From NCBI RefSeq assembly GCF_036884655.1, contig NC_088327.1, forward strand, positions 10,553,501 through 10,617,500: a stretch of DNA of 64,000 nucleotides, in the 5' to 3' direction. Position 1 is the stretch's first letter. Each line of letters begins with the position of its first letter. A model generated the notes under the pieces. It did not search any database. It saw only the letters and a program-made list of their open reading frames with translations, and was not told the origin of the DNA. The stretch is from Musa acuminata AAA Group (Eukaryota; Streptophyta; Magnoliopsida; Zingiberales; Musaceae). The translations under genes and the position numbers were made by a program. Below, in pieces: positions 48,721 to 60,500 of the stretch.

Positions 48721-48976
48721 GTGAAGTTGTTCTGCAGACAACAGGGCAGCACTGCGTGGATAGGTCTGGCACCACATATTATTTTGGTAGCGAAAAAGTG
48801 GAACACGTTGGATGTCGACCTGATGAATGTGAAATTTGGACCGTATCAATTATTTTGTTGGACTCTACCCACACAATATCCATGAAGATTTATAGGGTGC
48901 GCGAGGTAAATATCCAAAAGAGATAGCGATTAAATTAATGTGGTCGACTCAATCTCGATCGAGGAGGCAGCCAACG
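48721..48976. repeat. CFA-1 upstream block, repeated at 56459-56720
   Basis: About 215-470 bases upstream of the CFA-1 ATG. It aligns with 56459-56720 through GTGAAGTT.TTCTGC, ATGTCGACCTGAT, TTATTTT.TTGGACTCT, AAGATTTATAGGGT, CGAGGTAAATATCCAAA and CTCGATCGAG..GGCAGCCAA, with several indels between. It is likely part of the CFA promoter region. Confidence 0.88.
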
Positions 48977-49497
48977 CAGGCACCTCTCGTCTTTTATGCC
49001 TCATTCTTCCATATAATTAAGTTTGATAACTGAAATAGGACTTATTTTGTTCGAAAATTATGGCTGAAATAATGAATTAATCAACTTGCTCTTCTGCTTA
49101 CAATGACATCCATATAATGAATTAATCTCACTCCATTTCCAAGTAACCACGTCTGCAAGCGTGAGCCTCAGTTATTATGGGATCAAAAGGATTAGTCAAT
49201 ATCCAAACTAATTAGCGTCTACATGAATGTTTCCGTGCATAGGGATGAAGTATTGTAGTCGGGAAGATGGTACCACAACAGTTGAAATGTGAATGGAATT
49301 ATTGATTCACTGCCCAGCTGCTACTCTGTTCCTTTAACGTCAGAAAGATACCGATGTTATAGTAATAAAGATTAATAGTTCTTGATTGGACTGGAAATTA
49401 ATAGTCCTTGGATTTGTACAATTCATCTACAACTGAAAGACATGGGAAATGTCAGAGAGAGAGAGAAACGGAGGAGGTGGCTTGGAAAAGACCTCAC

Positions 49498-51480
49498 CTT
49501 GCTACTGTATTTCCCAGAGAAAACCAAATATTTCTGAAGTTGCGGTGGCAATCTCTGTTTCAGGAGGTTGAATTTGTCCCTCTGAACCATCTCTACCTGT
49601 GAGATGACAAGAGCAAATGATACGAATTCATTCTCAAAGGAAAGAGACTTGAATTCAATACGGACCTGGATATCAATTTGGCATAAAGCCAAGCATAAAG
49701 AGAGAGCTATTTTCGAGACATTTCCGACGAGAAGAAGAACGCTCTGTGTTCCTTTGGGGATACTGTGCAGAACCACAGCAACTGCCAAGCTGGTTCCGTC
49801 CACAATCCTTACCTTAAGCTTGGGATTCCTCTTCACATACAGCATGCCGCCACCATTCAATTCATCGGCCTGCAATTACAGCACACAACGTCACAGAATC
49901 CGAGATGTCATTTAACATGCTCGCGTAAGATCGACAACAAAGTAACTTACTTGGTTTAGGAGACCTAAACTTAAGACTTTAGCTCCCCTTTTATCGGCCT
50001 CCAGAATAGCTTCTTCGATCAACCCATTTATCTCCTCGTTCTCAGCGAATGTGGCGTAGTGTCAACGAGCGTTTCTCAAGTCAGGAGAGAGCTAAATCCA
50101 AAAAATGGAATTTAGCTGAGAATCTTACTTGGAAGCTGTATCTTGGCACCATCCATGTCTCCATCCGTAGCTTCTCCAGTTTATTCCTCTCCACGGTGAA
50201 TGTAGTCCCGATGTGCCATGCCAGCTGCACCAGTGAGTGCGTGAAGGGCCAGAAGATCCACAAGTACCACTAATGCTTGTATGGTTTTGATTCCAGGGAA
50301 GAAAGGCCGATTCGAGAGTGATACATGGACTGCGGGGTGGTCAAATGGGTCAGATGAACCACATCGACCATCTCCTCCTTTTTCCTGAGAGATCTTTCAT
50401 GTAACTCGTCCGAAGACTCGTCCACCGTACCGTATATATAGTCGTATATTGGCATAAAGAGCGAGTAATTGGTGCGAAATCTCGTGTGGTGAAGGGAGTG
50501 AAACCTGCGCATGAAATATAAGATCTTACTTCGAATTAATCTGTTGGTTTCCAGTTCATGTATCGTTTCTTGATTCACTGAACGGCCTGAGGCTAAGATT
50601 GTAGTCCGAGGAAGTCCGTACTTACGAGGGAGTGTCAATGAGGTACTTGAGCGGGGGCAAGCTGTCGAGAAGCCACTTGGGAACCATCTCAAAGTTGCAG
50701 TGGCACATGTAGTTCATGAAATCAATATAGTTCAAATACCCATAGGTTGTTATAATGGAACCTGATCCTGTTAGAGCTGCGGGTATAGGAGGAATCGCAA
50801 AGAGCAGGAAGTAGACCAGCTCTTCACCGAATGGATGGATGACAGCTGCGAGAGACGAAGTTAAGTAAGCCACACATGCAAACTTGGATATAGCTTGTTC
50901 TTTTTACGAGGCAGAAGTAGACTTAGAGAGAGAGGGGTCTCACTTGTGATGGGCTCAGTAACAACGGAGGCATGGCGGTGATAATCGTAACGGGAATAGA
51001 GGTAATGATGGTGCAAAGCTCGATGAACCAGTAGTAGAGGAACTCCACGGGGCCAACGTGGAGGAGACTGATGAGGATCGCTCCTCTAGTATTCTACCAT
51101 GGTAGATGTAATGCTCCAGGAATCATCTTGTTTACCACGTATGCCAAGATGGCCGTCAAGTTGATCTGGTCATCCCTGCCATCCAGTTTTCTCCATCACA
51201 CCTTGTGGCGTCTACGACACAACATAAACTAGAAGAAGAAGATGGAAAAAGAGTACCAGTTCCTTTCTCTGTCCACTTGCTCGAAGCTGGGGCTTTTGTC
51301 GACTATGCTGTGGTTGCTGTTGGCAGTCTTCATCCGGGACAGAGTGATCCAGAGCTGGGCGTGCAGCGACCGCATCAGCAGTGCTGGGAAGAAGAGGAAG
51401 TTGAACATGTCCCGCTCCTCTGGCTTTCCTGTCACAAACTTGCGTACGCTGTGCGCCAACCATGGAGCCAGGAGTAGGTA
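49498..51480 (-). pseudogene. CER1/GL1-like aldehyde decarbonylase pseudogene
   Basis: CER1-type membrane proteins help turn very-long-chain aldehydes into wax alkanes. Minus-strand exon pieces in order: YLLLAPWLAHSVRKF...VDRERNW (51250-51480), DDQINLTAILAYVV...VTEPIT (about 50940-51184), VIHPFGEELVYFLLFAIPP...IDTPS, FHSLHHTRFRTNYSLFMPIY...VVHLTHLTTP, VERNKLEKLRMETWMVPRYSFQ, EEINGLIEEAILEADKRGAK, KRNPKLKVRIVDGTSLAVAV and a last piece ending GKYSSK at 49498. Lesions: Trp to TAG in HLPW-stop-NTRG (51094-51096); a one-base deletion after YYW near 51027, just before the HRALHHHYLYSRY His box; TAG after SKPYKH (50270-50272). The second His box reads YDYHRH rather than YHSHHH. The first exon and the C-terminal WAX2 exons are absent. 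It lies head-on behind the CFA-1 promoter. Confidence 0.85.
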
Positions 51481-51499
51481 CTGCAACGCAAGAAGAAGA

Positions 51500-52380
51500 A
51501 GAGGAGGAAAACAAGTAGATCACCAAACCATGCTGTATCAGAAAGGTGAGGGCCGGAGGGAGTGCATGTCTGCTGGAAGAAAGGAACGGCGGTGATGGAC
51601 TGTTAGTGAACCTTTACGTCATGGCAAGGTATCAGCATGGCTCGGTCCAATCCCAAGTGAACCATTGTCTCAGATGCGTAAGGTTGCCCACGCGAGTACT
51701 CGGGTGGAGGAAGCGAGCATCGAATCGGTTTGAGTCTGAGCCTTGTCTCCCGAGTTATTGAGTGACTTGATTTTTTGTTGTCGGACTCTTGCAGACTAAC
51801 CGAGGTCGGGAGGGGGATTTCCTGACTCGACCCCTACGAAGCTCAAGTTTGTGTTAAGTGGAGTTAGGGGAGTTGAGGTATTCGAAGTCCGATCCCTTGA
51901 CATTGGTCAAGAGGTCGGCTTTTATACCTACAAATGAAGGTCGATCGTGCATGGTCTATTAATGATTGTTGATTCCTCGAGCGGTTGGCTCATATCTTCC
52001 ATGTGGGCACCGATCAATCTACATGGATCGGCACCACGCGACACTATTTTGAGCTTTCTGGAGCAGCTCTGTACTATGTGGTGCCATCTTGTATGACCTC
52101 AAACAGTGCGGGAGCAAGCAACCGTCCCATCAAAGTCCGAGGTGTCACGTCGATGTAATGCACCATATCAGTTCTGAGGCTCCATGTTAGCGCTAACATG
52201 GCTGCTGATTGTTATCACGAGGGTGTTATGAGAATAGACCCCATCATTCTCTCTCCCCCCCCCAAAGAGGCATGCCCCAGGTTCGTCGTGGAGGAGCTCA
52301 GGGTATGGCTTAGTGCCTTTTGCTAGTTGGGTCAACTGTCATGCTGGGATTGGTGGTTCGATCGTCGGTTGACCGGGAGC
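51500..52380. other. Unassigned GC-rich spacer before the satellite
   Basis: Moderately GC-rich with no intact gene. Style and composition suggest LTR or other repeat debris, but no domain, LTR ends or primer-binding site is clear. From about 52330 it grades into satellite-like words (GACTAGTTGAG, GGGC, AGCAACACTACTCGGGC). Confidence 0.4.
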
Positions 52381-52389
52381 TTCTATTTG

Positions 52390-53873
52390 GGAGTTGGACT
52401 AGTTGAGTGATATAGCTCGGGAATGGGGCTGGCTGAGCAACACTACTCGGGCGTAGAACTGGTCAAGCAACACTGCTTGGGTGTAGGACTAGTCGAGCAA
52501 TACTACTTGGGCACTGATTTCGTCGAGCACACTACTCGAACACTAGGCTAGTTGAGTGACATTACTCGAGCATATGACTGGCTGAACAATGCTACTTGGG
52601 CACAGGTTTGGCCGACCAACATTATTCAGGCATCAAACTGGCCACAAGTCATGGCTCGGGCATTGTACTGGCCGAGATATGACTTGAACATTGGATTGAC
52701 TGCGAGGTGTAGCTCGAGCATTAGACTGGCCATGAGGCGTGGCTTGAGCATTGGACTAGCCGAGATGTGACTTGGACATTGGATTGGCCATGAGGCATGG
52801 CTCGGGCATTGGACTAGCCGAGATATGACTCGAACATTGGATTGGCTGCGAGGTGTAGCTCGAGCATTCGACTGGCCGAGATGCGACTCGAACATTGGAC
52901 TGGTCGCGAGGCATGGTTTGGGCATTGAATTGGTCAAGATGAGACTCGGACATTGGATTGGCTGCGAGACATAGCTCGGACATTGTATTGGACAAGACGT
53001 GACTCGGGCACTATTTGGCCGAGGTGCATAACTAGGACACTGTTTGGGTGAGGTGCACAACTCGGGCACTGTTTGACCAAGGTGCACAAATCAGACACAG
53101 TTTGGTCGAGCTGCACAACTTGAAAACTGTTTGGCCGAGGTGCACAACTCGGGCATTGTTTGGTCGAGGTGCATGACTTGGGCACTGTTTGGCCAAGGTG
53201 CATGACTCGAACACTGTTTGGTTGAGGTGCACAACTCGAACATTGTTTGGCCGAGGTGCACAACTAGGGCATTGTTTGGTCGAGGTGCATAACTTGGGTA
53301 CTGTTTGGCCGAGGTGCATGACTCGAACACTGTTTGGCCGAGGTGCATGACTCGAACACTGTTTGGCCAAGGTGCATGACTCGGGCACTATTTGGCTGAG
53401 GTACATGACTCGAGTACTGTTTGGCCGAGGTGCATGACTGAGGCATTATTTGGTTGAGGTGCATGATTCGATTATTGTTTGGCCGAGGTACATGACTCGG
53501 GCACTGTTTGGCCAAGGTGCTTGACTCGAGCACTCTTTCGCCAAGGTGCATAGCTCGAGCATTGTTTGGCCAAGGTGCATAGCTCGGGCATGGCTTGGGC
53601 ATTGTTTGGCCGAGATGCATAGCTCGGGCATTGTTTGGCCGAGGTGCATAACTCGAGCACTATTTGGCCGAGGTATACCATTGGAGCACTGTTTGACCGA
53701 GGTACACCATTCGAGTACTATTTGGTCGAAGTGCATAACTCGGACACTGTTTGACTAAGGTGCACGACTTGGGCACTGTTTGGCTAAGGTGCATGACTCA
53801 AATACTGTTTGGTCGAGGTGTATGACTTGGTCACTATTTAGCCGAGGTGCATGACTCGGGCATTGTTTAGCCG
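52390..53873. repeat. 29-bp satellite array 1
   Basis: Tandem repeat averaging 29 bp. From about 53010 to 53873 the unit is like GGCACTGTTTGGCCGAGGTG followed by CATGACTCG, spaced 29 bp apart and about 30 copies. From about 52640 to 53010 a related subfamily alternates 28- and 30-bp units (CATTGGACTAGCCGAGATATGACTCG and a CATTGGATTGGCTGCGAGG type), that is a 58-bp dimer. Before that, units of a third, more diverged type (AGCAACACTACTCGGGC) form the edge. Long stop-free frames on both strands are a by-product, not genes. Confidence 0.95.
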
Positions 53874-54282
53874 AATCACAATGACAAAGTGGACAAACAA
53901 AAAGATAACCATGAATAATATTAGATAAAAAAAAGTAAGAAGATAATTCTAAATGAGTTTACAAAGAAAAATTTTGACTCTTATGACGAACATTGATACT
54001 CCAAATTATCCTTTAGTTATACCGGTCTCTATTAAAAAAATTCATAAATTTATATAAGCTCTTAGAAGTAGCCAACCTAGAAAGGTATAAAGTCCAAACC
54101 CGAGTTAGGTATATGAATAGATAAGATAAGCTTAATAAGGTCATCAGAGAAAAGAAAGTGAATGATTTGAAGATTCTAAGTATGATTAATGATAACATCA
54201 CTTGCAAGATTAAGGTTAGAGGTTAGTTAATATTAAGGAAGGTAAGGCAACTATTTAAAGGGATATTAGATATCCAGGGATG
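53874..54282. repeat. 0.4-kb non-satellite spacer, copy 1
   Basis: AT-rich segment starting AATCACAATGACAAAGTGGA and ending GGATATTAGATATCCAGGGATG. It is nearly identical to 55710-56108, apart from small indels such as a length change in a poly-A run and loss of TTTAGTTATACC. It separates the two satellite arrays. No coding frame or recognised family. Confidence 0.95.
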
Positions 54283-55709
54283 TGACTTGAATATTGGACT
54301 AGCTGTGAGGTGTAGTTCGAACATTGGATTGACCCCAAGGCGTGGTTTGAGCATTGGACTGGCCGAGATATGACTGAGACATTGGATTGGCCGAGATGCA
54401 ACTCAGATATTGGACTGGCCACGAGGCATGACTCGGGCATTGGATTGGTCGAGATGCGACCCAGACATTAGATTAGTTGCAAGGCATCGCTCAGGCACTA
54501 GATTAGATGAAACATGACTCGAGCATTATTTGGCCAAGGTGCACAACTCAGACACTGTTTGGGTGAGGTGCACAGTTCAAGCACTGTTTGACCAAGGTGC
54601 ACAAATCAAATACTATTTGGCCGAGGTGCATAACTTAGACACTGTTTGGCTGAGATGCACAACTTGGACAATGTTTGGCCGAGGTACACAACTCAAGCAT
54701 TGTTTGGCCGAGATACATGACTCGGGCATTGTTTGGCTGAGGTGCATGACTCAGATACTGTTTGGTCGAGGTGCACGACTCAGGCACTGTTTGGCAGAGG
54801 TGTATCATTCGAGCAGTGTTTGGCCGAGGTGCACAACTCAGGTACTATTTGGTCAAGGTGCACGACTTGGACACTATTTGGACGAGGTGCACGATTTGGG
54901 CACTGTTTGGCCAAGATGCATGACTCGGGCATTGTTTGGCCAAGGTGCATGGCTCGTACATTGTTTGTCCGAGGTGCACGACTCGGGCACTATTTGGTTG
55001 AGGTGCACAACTCGGATACTGTTTGGATGAGGTGCATGACTCAGGTACTATTTAGCCGGGGTGCATGACTCGAGCACTATTTGGCTGAGGTGTATGGCTC
55101 GGGCATTGTTTGGCCGAGGTGCATGACTCAGGCACTGTTTGGTTGAGGTGCACCATTCAAGCACTATTTGGCCAAGGTGCACAACTCGGACACTATTTGG
55201 TCAAGGTGCACAACTCAAGCACTGTTTGATCGAGGTGCACGAGTCGGGCACTGTTTGGTCGAGGTGCACCATTCGAGCATTATTTGGCCGAGGTGCACCA
55301 TTCGGATATTGTTTGGCCGAGTTGCACTACTCAAGCACTGGTTGGTCGAGGTGCACCATTCGAGCACTATTTGGCCGAGGTGCACCATTCGGACATTGTT
55401 TGGCCGAGTTGCACTACTCAAGCACTGGTTGGTCGAGGTGCATGACTCAGGCACCGTTTGGTCGAGGTGTATGACTCGGGCATTTTTTGGTCGAGGTGCA
55501 CGACTCAAGCACTATTTGGTCGAGGTGCACCATTCGAGTACTGTTTGGCTGAGGTGCACCATTTGAGCACTATTTGACTGAAGTGCACAACTCGGACATT
55601 GTTTAGCTGAGGTGCATGGCTTAGGCATTGTTTAGCTAAGGTGTATGACTCAGGCATTGTTTGGCCGAGGTGCATGGCTCGATCACTGTTTAGCCGAGGA
55701 GCTTGGCCA
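54283..55709. repeat. 29-bp satellite array 2
   Basis: Same satellite and same internal order as array 1: dimer subfamily first (about 54283-54530), then the TTTGGCCGAGGTGCA monomer subfamily (about 54530-55709, roughly 40 units). Near 55310-55440 an 87-bp stretch (three units) is itself duplicated, with GAGTTGCACTACTCAAGCAC twice. This shows ongoing unequal exchange at multiples of the unit. Confidence 0.95.
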
Positions 55710-56108
55710 AATCACAATGACAAAGTGGACAAACAAAAAGATAACAGTGAATAATGTTAGATAAAGAAGCAAGAAGATAATTCTAAATGAGTTTACAAAA
55801 AAAAAAAAAATTGACTCTTAGGAAGAACATTGATACTCCAAATTATCCGATCTCAATTCAAAATTTCATAAATTTATATAAGCCCTTAGAAGTAGCCAAC
55901 CTAGAAAGGTATGAAGTGCAAACCAGAGTTAGGTATATGAATAGATAAGATAAGCTTAATAAGGTCATCAAAGAAAAAAAAAGTGAATGATTTGAAGATT
56001 CTAAGTATGATTAATGATAACATCATATACAAGATTAAGGTTAGAGGTTAAGCTAATATTAAGGAAGGTAAGACAACTATTTAAAGGGATATTAGAAATC
56101 CAGGGATG
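55710..56108. repeat. 0.4-kb non-satellite spacer, copy 2
   Basis: Second copy of the segment at 53874-54282, offset 1,836 bp. After CCAGGGATG it continues into unrelated AT-rich DNA rather than satellite, so it marks the right edge of the higher-order array. 56109-56458 holds nothing I recognise. Confidence 0.95.
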
Positions 56109-56458
56109 ATTCCAAAGATCAATTTTGGAACCAGTACCAATCAAGCATATGGGAAACAAAGGTTGAAACAAGAAATTTCATAAGCTCAAATAGTAATTAA
56201 AATATTATAAATCAACATCAGATGTGATAATTTAAACACCTTTAAGATTGAAAGGATTAATTTTTTTTATCATAAACCATAATATTAAAATACCAAGCAG
56301 TGAAGATAAGATTTGTTGAATAAGAATAAAAAGGTAAAATGATAAAAAGGAGATCACCTTCAGAAATGCCTTGAGAACTTTTAAAACAATAAGAACTCAA
56401 ACTATTAATAAAATAAGAAAAAGGATAAATTAATACAAGTCATAATCCAATTAACAGG

Positions 56459-56720
56459 GTGAAGTTATTCTGCCGACGATTGTATAGTATTGCGTGAATA
56501 GGTCAGGCACCGACTGTGTTTTGCTTGGCAGCGAAGTGGATGTCGACCTGATCGACACGAAACTTGGACATGCACGCATCAATAAAATTATTTTATTGGA
56601 CTCTCCAGTTCTTTGTCAACGCCGCGTAGTTCTACCCACACAAAATGCACCAAGATTTATAGGGTATGCGAGGTAAATATCCAAAGGAGGGCCGACTCAA
56701 ATCTCGATCGAGACGGCAGC
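56459..56720. repeat. Second copy of the CFA upstream block
   Basis: Paralogue of 48721-48976 in the same orientation but with no CFA first exon beside it. It is joined directly at GGCAGCCAATGC to the acid phosphatase fragment at 56721. Confidence 0.88.
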
Positions 56721-56760
56721 CAATGCCCCTGCCATCGAGCACATGCTGAGACTCTTCTAC
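56721..56760 (+). pseudogene. Fragment of acid phosphatase exon 2
   Basis: Forty bases match 30022-30061 of the acid phosphatase with two mismatches (CAATGC.CCTGCCATCGAGC and ACATGCTGA.ACTCTTCTAC), in the same orientation. They encode the NAPAIEHMLTLFY segment. Homology ends abruptly on both sides. It is a duplication scar, not a gene. Confidence 0.87.
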
Positions 56761-56767
56761 TATTAGC

Positions 56768-57308
56768 GGACGGTATACCAAGGACAAAAACTTCGCATCT
56801 TACACACTTCGCTCCGAGAATGAATCATCCACTTTGCCACTATAATGCATTTCTTACATATATAAAGATTTGTTTCTCTTAGCCGGATTAAAAGAGAGGT
56901 CCAATGTTTTCAGGTAAGCTTACCTCCGGTTATTACCAGATCAGAGAGCCCTGAGAAAAATTAAATCAGTACAAAATCGCCAAGGACTGAGATTCTTGTT
57001 TTCACAAACGGTGATTAGATTCCATGTAAAGCAACGACGACATGCTGTTGTTTTCGCAAGCCTTACCTGCACGTTTCCAGTCGCAGAAGCAGCTCTCAAG
57101 CATATTTAAACCTTGAAAAATGGGCTAATGTCAGTGCTCATCTTGTCACTCGTGGTGACCAAAATCCCGATAGTTGATTTGAACAAACTTGATTAAGCAG
57201 CGGTAGTGAAGTGGAGGAACAGTTTACAGAAAAAAAAGAAATACAGGAAGAAATTGTTACTACTTTGATCAAAAGACCAAACACTAGCCAACATCAATTA
57301 ATACTACT
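56768..57308. other. Spacer between the chimeric scar and CFA-2 duplication
   Basis: No gene, repeat or RNA recognised. Confidence 0.5.
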
Positions 57309-57568
57309 TTCCCATCTTTGTAAAATCTCAACGACCTGAAACATGGCTGGAATGAGATAATACACTAGATTGTTCAATAGATGCTGCAATCATTTTGTTT
57401 TCTCTGTTTGTTGTGCGAGTCAGAGAGATGATAATTTTTGTCCTTGTCATAGTCCAATCAATTACTGCATATAACCAAACTCTGGAAAATGACGAGCGAC
57501 TTTTATGGGTAATCATAAGCACCACTTTAATCATTTACAACACCAACAAACCAAACGAACATATAAAA

Positions 57569-60500
57569 TCAACAACAGGTAGCGGGAATGCTGTTGAATG
57601 GTCCACCAAAAGCTCTTAAGTTACCAGGACGAGAAAACACTATCTGCATTATCCCAAGTTAAGATCAGTTCACATCAACTCTTGTCAAGCACAAAAGATA
57701 CTATATTAAAAATTTGTGTTATAATCACTTAATAGGATCATAATAGAAAAGTTAATTAGGGCATGTTGATTATCATAATAACTTATGAACATACCTGATA
57801 ATTTGCAAGCGTACATGATTTAAAACCAGCCGCGCAGTACATGAAATAATACTCCCATGTGCGAAAAAACTTCTCATCAAATCCCAGGGCAAGAATTTTT
57901 CTGAAACCAAAGAAGACTTTTGTCGGACAACAATATCTGTAACAGAAACATTGAATTCCAAAATAACACGAAATACTATCATTAATTGGTAAACAAAGCA
58001 TGCAAATGGTTGAAAACTGAATTTAAACTTCCTCTATTAACTCTTCTACAGAAATAGTTTGATTCAGTCATTTGACCATGCTGATGGCTTTGTAAGTTGG
58101 TATTCCACCAAATATCTGAAACGGCTTGTTGTTGGACAGCAGGTGAAAGCTACTGAGATGATACAAGTACAAAATTCATATGAGAGCCTAAATTTTGGTC
58201 AAAAAGGACTTTGTAGTGGGCAGTTGTCAAAAATCCAGAGGTCACACTGACAAAAAAGATCAGGAGCAGACATAGTTTGCCCGCTTGGTAGGCAACAGGA
58301 CATTGGGCACATTGGAGTACCAAAAAGACAATAAGCCCCATCCCACAATATACAGGGGCCAGGGCAGTAACAGTTTACCCAGGAACCTCCACTATGATTA
58401 ATCTATGTCAGCAATATGCTCATAAATACATGAAAAAAAGAGGTAGATACTTACTCCTTGTTCGCAAAGATATTATTCCTCCAGCATCGAAGTGTTTGGT
58501 TGTAATGAATGCCGATATTTTCAAGGTGCTCAATGCTACATGAACAGGAAACAACCATGAGTGCTGAAGAGGTTTGGGAAATGACACCAGGAAAATGTAA
58601 CTCATGTAAATCACTTATAAATGTCGAGCATGTAATATAACATTTAATTCAAACAATTTGTTACCAGAATCTAGATGAAGTAGCCATAGCTGTTGTTATT
58701 CTACCCAAAGAAGGAAGACATCCTCCCGGAAAGATGTATTCCTTAATGAAGTCAGAGCTTCTCCTGTATTCATCATAGCGTTCATCTGGGATTGATATGA
58801 ACTGCAAGGTAACCAAAGTGGGACATATTATAGTCTAAGAAAGCTACAAACGTGTTATCCTACGAAAATTAACAATGCAGAGAAAAAAATAATTAAAGAA
58901 ATACAATTCATGAATATAGATAGTGTAAGAAGCTCTTCTGATTCTAATTTCGGGTTAACTATAACATCTATGTTAATCTATTTTATCATTTAACCTATCT
59001 TAAGAATCTAAAATAAATAAATTATATTTTGTGTTCACAAGCTAGAGGAGCACAGAACCTCAAATCATCAAAGCATCATATGAACCAGATTCAATAATAA
59101 CAACTAGTTATGGAGCATCAAAGTTTTATCCTATTAGTTTCTCACAAGAGTTGCAGTTGAACATGACTAATGCCTGTCTAAAACGATAAATCATATGTCA
59201 TAAAGAAAGTCAACACACCAAAGCTAGAAAACAAATAAAGACCTGCTAAGAAACACATCTGCCAGTCCCATCAATGCTAATCTCCAATTAGATAAACATT
59301 CTTCACATGAAATATATTGTCATACACAGTATGTTGTATTTTCTTTCATGAGACCAGTGCCAGTGTAACATTTAATGTAATTCTTGAAGTTGGTCATCCA
59401 ACTCACATGCTTTTCAAATCCAACACTTGTTGCCTTTTAGATTTTTTACACATTGATAAGGAGTTCTTCATCTACAATCTAAATTGCTATCGTCGGTTTT
59501 ACCATCTCTATTCAATTCCTCGTATATGTTAAATAAATAAGAACCCTGTTCTTCCTATATCAGAAAAACTGAATTTAAAACTAAAATTCTCAAATGAATA
59601 CCGAACCTCTCAATTTTCTGGAACACTTTTCCGTATGTCAAAAACATGAACCAAAAGAAGCGCAAGTTGCTAATGAGCTTCTTTCACATTACTGCATGAA
59701 ATGTCCAATACTTACGAAACTTTTTAGAAGTTGAATCTTTGTTCTAAAATTTCAAAATAAAGTTACTCTCAAGTGCAGCAAAGAAAAACTCTCATAACCT
59801 TAACAACCATTGTTACTTAGATTATAGCTCAACTATTGTCATCGATAAATATCAGAAAGCCAAATGCCACAATGTAAAACTTTAGTCCCTTCTAGCTAAC
59901 AGATGAATGCTCAAATGCCTCATATGGACGTAGAGCTCAAGTTGCTTCTATAGAAAATCCACTATTTTAATAAATCTGAAAATTGAGCAAAATGTGAGGA
60001 AACCTTAAGTCTTAGTGGATTCCTAACTTGCATCAACGTCATATGTACCAACTTGTAGTTCATAAGTGATATTTATGAGCTAAGATACATATACGTCATC
60101 ACTTTAGTCTGTATATATAACCTAAGAGATTTCGTTGGCTATAACATCATAATATCATTTCACCATTGCTTTTAAACTGTTTTGTCTTTCTATATCATTC
60201 TATGTTGTGTCCATCATCCAGTTCGATTGAGTTGAACTTATCCTCTTTTATATATAATATAAGTTGCTCTTTTGGCTATTTCTTAGTCCATGATTCCTAA
60301 TCTATTGCTTTTTTCACAACCTAGGCAATCTATTTGTCACCAAATTGTCTTGGTTCCCGCACTGCTGTCTTCATCAACTTGTGCTGAACTTACCATCTTC
60401 TATAGTTTCTAGTCTCTTTTTTAGCAATTTTCTAGATTATGCTTCCTACCCTTTTGCTTTTTCCACAACCTATTTGCCACCTAATTGTCTTGGGACCCTC

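Noticed and set aside
54530..55030. Long ORF of 166 codons as a repetitive protein gene
   Set aside because: It is an unavoidable product of a stop-poor 29-bp satellite; similar ORFs occur on both strands, and no promoter or splice structure is seen.
52390..55709. CRISPR-like regular repeats of 29 bp
   Set aside because: Units are head-to-tail with no unique spacers, vary between copies and lie in a plant genome; this is a satellite.
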